In this document: positions 1 through 5,693 of the stretch, one piece after another
Numbering within the stretch: the first letter of the stretch is position 1
How the letters are laid out: the number at the start of each line of letters is the position of its first letter
From: Spirochaetales bacterium
Lineage (GTDB): Bacteria > Spirochaetota > Spirochaetia > SZUA-6 > DRHE01
Assembly (NCBI GenBank): GCA_016935715.1
Contig: JAFGQJ010000316.1
Coordinates: 1 to 6,230, forward strand
Length of the DNA: 6,230 nt
Reading direction: 5' to 3'
Position numbers and translations under genes: made by a program
The notes under the pieces: generated by a model
What the model saw: the letters and a program-made list of their open reading frames with translations, nothing else
What the model was told of the DNA's origin: nothing
Databases searched by the model: none

Positions 1-1209
1 CAATCCAACGACGAAATCGGCGCCCTGACGCTCTATTTCAATGGCATGCTCGAATCCATTCGGAAAGCGGAGGCAAATTTTCGGGCACTGGCCGAAAACG
101 CCCGCGACGGAATTCTCATCGTGCTGGAAGACGGGCGGATCGCCTACACGAACAGGAGCGCCGAGCAGGTCACCGGTCGCCCGGCTTCCGAGCTGCTGGG
201 AGCATCGATCGGGGAGGTCATCGGCCTGCAGCAGAGCGGAGCCCTCCTGCGGTGGAGTGAGCGCCAGCAGGAGTCGAAGAACCTGGAGGCCAGCGTGCTG
301 CACCGGGGCAGGATCGGCGGGCCCGTCGAGCTGACGATCTCCAGGACGTACTGGCACGGGAGCCCCGCCTCCGTGGTGATGCTTCGGGACATCAGCGAGC
401 GCAGGCGCAGGGAGGAGCAGGACCGGCGGTATCAGCAGCGCCTGATCCAGACCGACAAGCTCACCACTCTGGGCATTCTGGCAGGGGAGGTTGCTCACGA
501 AATCAGCAATCCCAACCAGGTGATCCTGGCCGTCTCCTCTCTTCTCAACCGTGCCTGGTCCCAGATACGTCCCCTGCACCGCAGCAGCGTGCAGGGGACC
601 GGACAGTTTCTGATTGCCGGCTTCCAGCAGGAAGAGTTCATCAACAATGTCGCCGGCTGGTTGAGAGATATCGGAGCCAATTCTGAAAGGATCGATGCGA
701 TCGTGAAGGGACTGAAATCCTACATTCAAAACGAGCCGCAGGCGATGAGCAGCGTCAGCCTGTCAAGGGTCGTCCGCTCGGCCGTGGAGCTCATGGCCTA
801 CCATATCAGGAGAGCGACGGACAACTTCATCCTTCGATTGGACGAGGATGTCCCCACCATACGGGCTAACGCGCAGCAGCTGGAACAGGTGGTCATCAAT
901 CTCATCATGAACGCCTGCCAGGCGCTGCCCGGCAGAGAGCGAGCCGTCGAGGTTCGAACGGCCTTCGACTCGGATCACGCGCTGGTGCGGCTGTCGGTCC
1001 GCGATCAGGGCTGCGGGATAGCCGAGGAGGATCTGCCGAGGATCACCGAGCCCATGTTCACGAAGAAGAGGGAAACGGGGGGGATCGGGTTGGGTCTGTA
1101 CATAACCGATTCCATCGTACGGGAACACCATGGAGGCCTGAGCTTCACCTCCGTGGAGGGCAGCGGTACCGAAGTCGTCGCGGTCTTTCCCGCGGAGGAG
1201 GGCAAATGA
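1..1209 (+). CDS. Sensor histidine kinase, 5'-truncated by the window edge
   Basis: The reading frame is open from base 1, so this is the 3' part of a longer gene; the internal ATG at 46 is not its start. The visible 402 residues begin with the end of a HAMP linker (DEIGALTLYFNGM, residues 4-16), implying a missing membrane-bound sensor region. A PAS domain follows (about 25-135, ending in LRDISERRR). The HisKA dimerisation domain has the H-box AHEISNPNQVI with phospho-accepting His166 (codon 496-498). HATPase_c shows an N-box (NLIMNACQAL, 300-309), G1 (DQGCGI, 335-340), an F-box-like TEPMFTKK and G2 (GGIGLGL, 360-366), so ATP binding looks intact. The H-box differs from the usual HEINNPL, and about 25 extra residues separate the two HisKA helices; I recall a kinase subfamily with HEINNPN and a similar insert. 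It overlaps the regulator by ATGA and is presumably its cognate kinase. Ligand unknown. Confidence 0.93.
   Translation, partial: QSNDEIGALTLYFNGMLESIRKAEANFRALAENARDGILIVLEDGRIAYTNRSAEQVTGRPASELLGASIGEVIGLQQSGALLRWSERQQESKNLEASVLHRGRIGGPVELTISRTYWHGSPASVVMLRDISERRRREEQDRRYQQRLIQTDKLTTLGILAGEVAHEISNPNQVILAVSSLLNRAWSQIRPLHRSSVQGTGQFLIAGFQQEEFINNVAGWLRDIGANSERIDAIVKGLKSYIQNEPQAMSSVSLSRVVRSAVELMAYHIRRATDNFILRLDEDVPTIRANAQQLEQVVINLIMNACQALPGRERAVEVRTAFDSDHALVRLSVRDQGCGIAEEDLPRITEPMFTKKRETGGIGLGLYITDSIVREHHGGLSFTSVEGSGTEVVAVFPAEEGK
569..599. repeat. 11-bp perfect inverted repeat inside the kinase gene
   Basis: GTCCCCTGCAC (569-579) and GTGCAGGGGAC (589-599) are exact reverse complements around a 9-base loop. 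The repeat lies wholly in coding sequence, in the stretch between the two HisKA helices (around RPLHRSSVQGT). It would form a strong mRNA hairpin. No second copy of the arm was noticed in the window, so there is no evidence for a mobile palindromic element. Confidence 0.7.
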
Positions 1210-2624
1210 AGAGCAATCTGTCGCCGGGCAATCCGGTTCTCATCGTGGACGACGAGGCTGCGGTGGTTCAGGCCCTGTCCACCCAGCTGCGCTCCAACGG
1301 CATCGACAACCTCATCGGCTGTGAAGACGGCCGAGCCGTCATGCGGCATCTGCACAGCCGGGATATCGAAGCGGTCCTGCTGGACTTGAGCATGCCCCAC
1401 ATCACCGGTCAGGAGCTTCTGCAGCAGATCCGGGAGGAGTTCCCCCAGATTCCGGTCATCATCGTCACCGCGGCCAATGAGGTGCGCACCGCGGTGGAAT
1501 GCATGAAGGCCGGGGCCTTCGATTACATGGTAAAGGCCATAGAAGAAAACAGGCTGGTGAGCGGAGTCCGGCGGGCGATCGAGATCAGGGAGCTGAAGAG
1601 GGAGCACGGCGAGCTTCGCTCGCGCCTGCTGACCGGCCAGCTCAGCGATGCCTCGGCCTTCTCCGGAATAATCACCCGCAACGACAAGATGAAATCGATC
1701 TTTCTCTACGTCGAGGCGGTGGCCGGTACGCCCGAGCCGGTGCTGATCACCGGTGAAACTGGCGTGGGCAAGGACCTGATCGCCAGGGCCGTTCACCGGG
1801 CCAGCCGGCGGGGCGGGGCATTCGTCGCGGTAAATACCGCCGGACGGGAAGAGGACAAGCTCACCGACGATCTGTTCGGCCACGTGAAGGGCGCGTACAC
1901 GGGGGCGGAGGCTGCGCGGGAGGGGCTGATCCAGCAGGCGGCGGGGGGCACCCTGTTTCTCGACGAGATCGGAGAGCTGAGCGGCGGTTCACAGATAAAG
2001 CTCCTGAAGATCCTCGATACAAGGGAATACTATCCTCTTGGTTCCGACCTGCCCAAACGGTCGGATGCGCGCATCGTACTGGCGACGAACAGAGACCTGG
2101 AGCGTTCGATGGCCGAGGGCCTTTTCCGCAGAGACCTTTACTATCGCATTTCCACCCATCGCATTCACGTGCCTCCCCTGCGCGACAGGAGAGAGGACCT
2201 GCCGATGCTGCTCGAGCACTTCACGAACCAGGCGGCCCTGGAATACGGCAGGAGGCAGATGCGTATCCCGGCGCAGCTGGTTGGCCGCCTTGCCGGGTAC
2301 CCTTTTCCCGGAAACATCCGGGAGCTGCAGAAACTCGTGAAAAATGCCGTGGCTGTCGCCAAACCATCCAGAGGCGAGCTGCCGGTGCAGGCGTTCGCCG
2401 GTCTGTCCGAGGCCGGCGGCGCCCGGGGCGCACTTCCCGGCGCCGGCTGCAGCGAGAGTATCCTGCAATTCGGAGACATCCTGCCGACACTGCAGCAGGC
2501 GAGGGAGCTGCTCACCCGTGAAGCCCTGTCGCGGAGCCGCGACAACATCTGCGAAGCGGCCCGGCTCCTGGGCATCTCTCACCAGGCTCTCAGCAAGTGG
2601 CTCCAGAGAAGGAAGACGGGATAG
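1206..2624 (+). CDS. NtrC/DctD-type sigma-54-dependent response regulator
   Basis: A transcription activator of 472 residues, the normal length for the family. The receiver (about 10-125) has the acidic pair Asp15-Asp16, phosphoacceptor Asp60 (LLDLSMP), Thr88 and Lys110; the proline that usually follows the lysine is alanine here. The AAA+ domain (about 150-385) has Walker A GETGVGKD (183-190), the sigma-54 contact loop as GAYTGA (229-234, a common variant of GAFTGA), Walker B GGTLFLDEIGE (247-257), sensor I ATNRDL (293-298), the LFRRDLYYRIS segment and sensor II in PGNIREL (R372). A Gly/Ala-rich linker leads to a Fis-type helix-turn-helix (about 425-470, core NICEAARLLGISHQALSKWL). Start: ATG at 1206 overlaps the kinase stop (ATGA) and has GGAGGAGGG at 1194-1202. 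All residues for ATP hydrolysis and sigma-54 contact are present, so it should be active. The target is inferred to be the downstream tct promoter. Confidence 0.96.
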   Translation: MKSNLSPGNPVLIVDDEAAVVQALSTQLRSNGIDNLIGCEDGRAVMRHLHSRDIEAVLLDLSMPHITGQELLQQIREEFPQIPVIIVTAANEVRTAVECMKAGAFDYMVKAIEENRLVSGVRRAIEIRELKREHGELRSRLLTGQLSDASAFSGIITRNDKMKSIFLYVEAVAGTPEPVLITGETGVGKDLIARAVHRASRRGGAFVAVNTAGREEDKLTDDLFGHVKGAYTGAEAAREGLIQQAAGGTLFLDEIGELSGGSQIKLLKILDTREYYPLGSDLPKRSDARIVLATNRDLERSMAEGLFRRDLYYRISTHRIHVPPLRDRREDLPMLLEHFTNQAALEYGRRQMRIPAQLVGRLAGYPFPGNIRELQKLVKNAVAVAKPSRGELPVQAFAGLSEAGGARGALPGAGCSESILQFGDILPTLQQARELLTREALSRSRDNICEAARLLGISHQALSKWLQRRKTG

Positions 2625-2650
2625 CCGCGGAGCTCTGTCAACCGGCAGAA

Positions 2651-2668
2651 AGCGGATCAACATCCGCT
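2651..2668. repeat. 7-bp perfect inverted repeat, possible terminator hairpin or second operator
   Basis: AGCGGAT (2651-2657) and ATCCGCT (2662-2668) pair perfectly around a CAAC loop. CGGC at 2643-2646 can also pair with GCCG at 2669-2672, leaving a 4-base bulge. It starts 27 bases after the regulator stop, so it could be the 3' hairpin of the kinase-regulator transcript, but no T-run follows. Its centre is 25 bp from that of the next inverted repeat, and the two share no sequence. Confidence 0.45.
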
Positions 2669-2675
2669 GCCGTTC

Positions 2676-2693
2676 GCGCAACCAGGGTTGCGC
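2676..2693. promoter_or_regulatory. Candidate upstream activator sequence for the sigma-54 regulator
   Basis: GCGCAACC (2676-2683), spacer AG, GGTTGCGC (2686-2693): a perfect 8-bp dyad. Its centre (2684.5) lies about 107 bases upstream of the transcription start predicted from the -24/-12 element. That is the usual placement of enhancer sites for NtrC-type activators, whose Fis-type HTH binds dyads of about this size. Assignment to the adjacent regulator is inference from position and symmetry. Confidence 0.6.
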
Positions 2694-2740
2694 ACCGCCT
2701 CGGACCGGCAGCACCATGCGCTCTCTATCTATCTGATTCA

Positions 2741-2753
2741 TAAGCAATTGAGT
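2741..2753 (-). promoter_or_regulatory. Possible IHF/HU-type DNA-bending site
   Basis: Read on the - strand, ACTCAATTGCTTA fits the IHF consensus WATCAANNNNTTR with one mismatch. It sits between the candidate activator site and the -24/-12 promoter, where a bend would help looping, in an A/T-richer stretch of an otherwise GC-rich region. The consensus is loose and a chance match is quite possible. I do not know whether this organism has IHF or only HU. Confidence 0.3.
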
Positions 2754-2765
2754 GGCGAATCGGTT

Positions 2766-2781
2766 TGGCACGGGGTTTGTA
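2766..2781 (+). promoter_or_regulatory. Sigma-54 (-24/-12) promoter for tctCAB
   Basis: TGGCACGGGGTTTGTA matches the consensus TGGCACG-N4-TTGCA at every defined position except one: the C of the -12 GC is T. GG (2767-2768) and GT (2779-2780) have the required 10-base spacing, and a T precedes the element as is common. The predicted transcription start is near 2792. It lies downstream of a gene for a sigma-54 activator and upstream of the transporter on the same strand, which raises confidence well above the sequence match alone. Confidence 0.75.
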
Positions 2782-2795
2782 GACAGCTTGTTGTC

Positions 2796-2969
2796 ATGGC
2801 TGGCGAAAAGAGAATCCCGGCAAGACCGTGCACCCGATATCCGCTTCTCGAGGCGGGGGAGCGCATTCGTTCCGCCTGGAATCGAATCCTCGTCTCCCTC
2901 GCAGTCCGGCTGATCACGATCCTCTACGCGCTGCTGCAATTCCTGTTGAGCAGGTGCCGGGGCGAATAG
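2796..2969 (+). CDS. Possible small membrane protein of 57 residues in the tctC leader
   Basis: An ATG-started frame encodes a basic, Arg-rich N-terminal half and a hydrophobic stretch (about residues 31-49, ILVSLAVRLITILYALLQF) that could form one membrane helix; it ends LLSRCRGE. The latter half uses almost only G/C third bases (ATC, CTC, GTC, CTG), like the genuine genes here. Against it: no Shine-Dalgarno sequence precedes the ATG, which lies only about 4 bases after the predicted sigma-54 start, so translation would be almost leaderless. The frame is open upstream to a TTG at 2688, but that lies within the inverted repeat. I recognise no family. It may be a real small protein, a remnant, or chance. 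Confidence 0.25.
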   Translation: MAGEKRIPARPCTRYPLLEAGERIRSAWNRILVSLAVRLITILYALLQFLLSRCRGE

Positions 2970-3026
2970 GGCAACTGCCCGTACGGCGCCGCTGCCGGGC
3001 CTGCCTGCTGCGGCGATGCGCCAACT

Positions 3027-3055
3027 TTACACGACGAGTGTTGTTCGGTAGTATT
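3027..3055 (+). promoter_or_regulatory. Sigma-70-like promoter directly upstream of tctC
   Basis: TTTACA (3027-3032, 5/6 match to TTGACA), a 17-base spacer, then TAGTAT (3050-3055, 4/6 match to TATAAT with the key first, second and last bases). It predicts a start near 3062 and a leader of about 28 nt carrying the tctC ribosome binding site. A small dyad, GGTA-GTAT-TACC (3048-3059), covers the -10 element and could be an operator. It could give basal expression alongside the distal -24/-12 promoter. Confidence 0.45.
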
Positions 3056-3089
3056 ACCCACATTCGACAAAAAACTGGAGAGACAAACG

Positions 3090-4076
3090 ATGAACAGAAG
3101 AGAAAACATGGTCCGCAGTCTGATCCTGGCCGCCGCCGTGCTCGTCCTGGCGGCAGGCTACATCGGGGCGACCGGTCAGAGCGAGGGAGAGAGCTATCCT
3201 TCCAGGCCGATCACCTACATCATTCCGTTCAATCCGGGCGGACAGTCCGACATCACCGCCCAGTATCAAAAACCAGGCCTGGAGGAAGCCCTGGGCGCCA
3301 GCGTGGTCATCAAGTACGTGCCCGGCGCCGGAGGGGCGGTCGGCTGGGCCAACCTGGTCAAGACCGAAGCAGACGGCTACACGATCTCCGGCAACAACAT
3401 CCCCCATATCATCATCCAGCCCCTGGTTCGCGACAACGCCGGCTATCAGACGGAAGATCTCGTTCCGGTGTACTGCTTCCAGACCACGCCGATCGGTCTG
3501 GCCGTATTGAAGTCCAGCCCGTATCAGACGCTGGAGGAGTTCATCGCCCACGCCAAGGCCCACCCGGAACAGATCACCGTCGGCGGCTCGGGAACGCACT
3601 CGGGTCACCATCTGGCGCTGCTGCAGCTGGAGTATCTTACGGGGGCCAGTTTCACCTACATCCCCTCCACCGGTGCGGCCCCCTCGGTTGCAAACTTCCT
3701 CGGCGGGCACACCCAGGCCCTGTTCGCCAACTCCGACGACCTGGTCGGCCACCGCGACGAGATCACCGTCCTGGCGATCGGCACGGACAAGGCTTTTCCC
3801 GCCCTTGCCGGCGTCAAGACCTTCAAAGATCAGGGCATCAACATGACGGCGGGGATCGACCGCGGCGTGTGTGCTCCCCCCGGCACGCCGGAAAGCGTGA
3901 TCCGGATACTGGAAGATGCCTTCGACGAGGTAACCCGCAAACCGAGCTTCGTATCAAAGATGGAGGAGCTCGGCTTCGTGATGCAGTACATGAAATCCGA
4001 AGAGTTCACCCGCTACATCGCGGAGAAGAAACGGGAGATGGAAGAGGCCCTGCGCACGCTCGGAGAGATCCGCTAG
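3090..4076 (+). CDS. tctC: TctC/Bug-family periplasmic substrate-binding protein of a TTT transporter
   Basis: A 328-residue exported solute-binding protein that should capture a carboxylate and deliver it to TctAB. The N-terminus is a signal peptide: basic MNRREN..R, hydrophobic core at about 9-25, probable cleavage near GA-TG (27/28). There is no lipobox Cys, so it looks soluble or otherwise retained. Family marks are YPSRPI (36-41), the ligand-loop motif PFNPGGQSD (46-54), VPGAGGAVGW (77-86), ADGYT (94-98) and RGVCAPPGTPESV (258-270). Length is typical. The start at 3090 has GGAGAG (3077-3082) at 7-base spacing; Met7 is a weaker alternative. The mature chain has only two cysteines, 129 and 261. 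It is the first operon gene, as is usual for the subunit needed in excess. The family binds citrate, other tricarboxylates, dicarboxylates, terephthalate, nicotinate and others; the sequence does not tell which. In some systems the binding protein also signals to the neighbouring kinase. Confidence 0.95.
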   Translation: MNRRENMVRSLILAAAVLVLAAGYIGATGQSEGESYPSRPITYIIPFNPGGQSDITAQYQKPGLEEALGASVVIKYVPGAGGAVGWANLVKTEADGYTISGNNIPHIIIQPLVRDNAGYQTEDLVPVYCFQTTPIGLAVLKSSPYQTLEEFIAHAKAHPEQITVGGSGTHSGHHLALLQLEYLTGASFTYIPSTGAAPSVANFLGGHTQALFANSDDLVGHRDEITVLAIGTDKAFPALAGVKTFKDQGINMTAGIDRGVCAPPGTPESVIRILEDAFDEVTRKPSFVSKMEELGFVMQYMKSEEFTRYIAEKKREMEEALRTLGEIR

Positions 4077-4117
4077 AGCGGCAATCGACCACATAGGAAC
4101 TCAATGGGAGCTGTGCA

Positions 4118-4186
4118 ATGAGCGTGCTGCGGCAGGGGAGTCTCCGGGCCGGATCCCTTCCTTCGGAGCGGAGCCGGTATGAATGA
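4118..4186 (+). CDS. Possible 22-codon leader ORF overlapping the tctA start
   Basis: ATG at 4118 is preceded by GGGAG (4106-4110) at 7-base spacing, as good a ribosome site as any in the operon. The frame encodes MSVLRQGSLRAGSLPSERSR then YE and stops with TGA at 4184-4186, just inside tctA (start 4179). A ribosome ending here would sit on the tctA start region, a classic layout for translational coupling. The peptide resembles nothing I know and is hydrophilic, so any function would lie in being translated. It could also be chance in a 102-base spacer. Confidence 0.3.
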   Translation: MSVLRQGSLRAGSLPSERSRYE

Positions 4187-5693
4187 GATGTTCGTCGCTT
4201 CCATGGTCGCCGTGTTCGAACCGGCGAACCTGCTTCTCGTGCTGGTGGGTGTGATCGCGGGTATAGTGGTCGGAGCCCTGCCGGGTTTGAGCGCCACCAT
4301 GGCCATCGCCCTGCTCGTGCCCTTCACCTTCACCATGCAGCCCGTGCACGGCCTGATCCTCATGGGCGCCATCTACGTGGCGGCGATCTACGGAGGAAGC
4401 TTCTCCGCCATCCTCCTGAACACACCCGGGACGCCCTCGGCGATCGCCACGACCTTCGACGGCTATCCTATGGCCAAGCGGGGCCAATCCTACCAGGCAA
4501 TCGTAGCTGCAACCATGGCTTCGGTGTTCGGCGGTCTGATCGGGGTGCTGTTCCTGCTGTTTCTCTCTCCGCCCCTTTCCCGGCTGTCCCTGCGCTTCGG
4601 TCCCCCGGAGTTCTTCTGGCTCACCACCTTCGGGCTGACCATCATCGCCACTCTTTCGACCAGGTCGATCCTGAAGGGTCTGATCGGCGGCGCCTTCGGC
4701 CTGCTGCTCAGCATGATCGGCATCGCGCCCATCGAAGGTTCCGTGCGCTTCACCTTCGGCTCGGTCAGCCTGCAGAGCGGGATCGCCCTGATCCCCGCCC
4801 TGATCGGTTTCTTCTGCATCCCCGAAGTGCTCGGCATGATCGAACGAAAGGCCGAGCACTACACCGCCATACCCTACCGGCGCCAGAGGCGGGTGCTCTG
4901 GCGGGTGCTCATCCGGATTTTGCGCAGACCCCTGCTGGTGATCCGCTCGGCGGTGATCGGCACCATCGTCGGGATCATACCCGGGGCGGGGGGCAACATC
5001 GCCGCCATGGTGTCCTACAACGAGGCGGTTCGCGCCTCCCGGCGCCCGGACACCTTCGGCAAGGGGAACGTTGACGGGGTGGTGGCGGCCGAATCGGCCA
5101 ACAACGCCGAGGTGTCCGGCTCCCTGATCCCGCTGCTGACCCTGGGCATACCGGGCGCCCCTCCGGCGGCCGTGCTGCTTGGGGCGCTGCTGCTGCACGG
5201 CATGCGTCCCGGCATGGAGCTGTTCACCTATCACGGCAGGGTGACCTACACCTTCATGCTCTCCCTGGTTCTGGCCAACGTGCTGATCCTGCCGGTTGGG
5301 ATCTTCAGCGGCCGCTGGGTCTCCCGGCTGGTCACCCGTATCCCCGTGACCCTGCTCGCACCGCTGGTATTCTTTCTCTCCGTGATAGGATCCTTCGCCA
5401 TCAACCGCAACATCTTCGACGTGTTCGTCATGCTGCTGTTCGGCTTCATCGGTTACCTGGGACGCAAGATCAATCTGAGCCCCGGTCCCATCGTTCTGGG
5501 CCTGATCCTGGGCTCGATCTGCGAGCAGGGGCTGGTGCAGTCGATCCTGATGGGCCGGGCATCCGGATCGATCCTGGCCATGTTCTTCACCCGCCCCCTG
5601 TCGATCGTTCTGATCCTCCTTACGCTGCTGTCCGCGGCCTGGCCGTTCATGGCCAAGGCGATCCGGCGGAAGCGTGAAGGGAGAGCCCGATGA
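4179..5693 (+). CDS. tctA: TctA, large membrane subunit of the TTT transporter
   Basis: A 504-residue polytopic inner-membrane protein with about a dozen hydrophobic segments, the usual TctA length. It forms the translocation path for the substrate brought by TctC; transport in this family is ion-gradient driven. Family motifs are in order: GALPGLSATMAIALLVPFTF (32-51), YGGSFSAILLNTPGTPSAIA with FDGYPMAKRGQ (71-103), IIPGAGGNIAAMVSYNEA (266-283), FGKGNVDGVVAAESANNAE (293-311), and LTLGIPGAPPAAVLLGALLL (320-339) followed by GMRPG. The two PG-containing loops are the known repeated signature. The C-terminus is basic (KAIRRKREGRAR), probably cytoplasmic. Start chosen at 4179: tandem GGAG at 4165-4168 and 4170-4173 precedes it; Met4 (4188) is possible. 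It is 102 bases after tctC and overlaps tctB by ATGA. Confidence 0.97.
   Translation: MNEMFVASMVAVFEPANLLLVLVGVIAGIVVGALPGLSATMAIALLVPFTFTMQPVHGLILMGAIYVAAIYGGSFSAILLNTPGTPSAIATTFDGYPMAKRGQSYQAIVAATMASVFGGLIGVLFLLFLSPPLSRLSLRFGPPEFFWLTTFGLTIIATLSTRSILKGLIGGAFGLLLSMIGIAPIEGSVRFTFGSVSLQSGIALIPALIGFFCIPEVLGMIERKAEHYTAIPYRRQRRVLWRVLIRILRRPLLVIRSAVIGTIVGIIPGAGGNIAAMVSYNEAVRASRRPDTFGKGNVDGVVAAESANNAEVSGSLIPLLTLGIPGAPPAAVLLGALLLHGMRPGMELFTYHGRVTYTFMLSLVLANVLILPVGIFSGRWVSRLVTRIPVTLLAPLVFFLSVIGSFAINRNIFDVFVMLLFGFIGYLGRKINLSPGPIVLGLILGSICEQGLVQSILMGRASGSILAMFFTRPLSIVLILLTLLSAAWPFMAKAIRRKREGRAR

Larger units (their letters stand above)
2625..3089 (+). other. Regulatory intergenic region between the regulator gene and tctC
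   Basis: This 465-base stretch has no convincing full-length gene. In order it holds: inverted repeat 2651-2668; inverted repeat 2676-2693 (candidate activator site); an A/T-richer segment at about 2721-2760 with an IHF/HU-like match; the -24/-12 promoter 2766-2781; a possible 57-codon ORF 2796-2969; GC-rich hairpins (GGGCA-AC-TGCCC at 2969-2980; CGCCGC 2987-2992 with GCGGCG 3011-3016); a sigma-70-like promoter 3027-3055; and the tctC ribosome binding site GGAGAG at 3077-3082. From the predicted sigma-54 start near 2792, the tctC leader would be about 298 nt. Confidence 0.8.

Noticed and set aside
46..48. ATG at 46 as the start of the kinase gene
   Set aside because: The frame is open upstream to base 1 and encodes a HAMP tail (DEIGALTLYFNGM), so the gene begins outside the window.
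352..358. TGGCACG, a perfect match to the -24 half of a sigma-54 promoter, inside the kinase gene
   Set aside because: No TTGC-like -12 half follows at the right spacing, and it is within coding sequence.
569..599. Inverted repeat in the kinase as an inserted mobile palindrome
   Set aside because: The surrounding protein segment still aligns, from memory, with an insert present in related kinases, no second copy was noticed in the window, and there is no target duplication.
1005..1883. Open frame of 292 codons on the - strand across the kinase-regulator junction
   Set aside because: Antisense to two well-supported genes; composition is that of a mirror frame.
2643..2672. Hairpin as a standard intrinsic terminator of the kinase-regulator transcript
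   Set aside because: The stem is acceptable but no T-run follows, so it is listed only as an inverted repeat.
1989..2939. Open frame of 316 codons on the - strand opposite the regulator
   Set aside because: Shadow of the AAA+ and HTH coding region; no recognisable domain, and it runs through the regulatory region.
2828..4096. Open frame of 422 codons on the + strand overlapping tctC in another frame
   Set aside because: The product is Arg/Pro/Gly-rich with no family motif. It is the out-of-frame shadow of tctC, extended upstream through GC-rich leader sequence.
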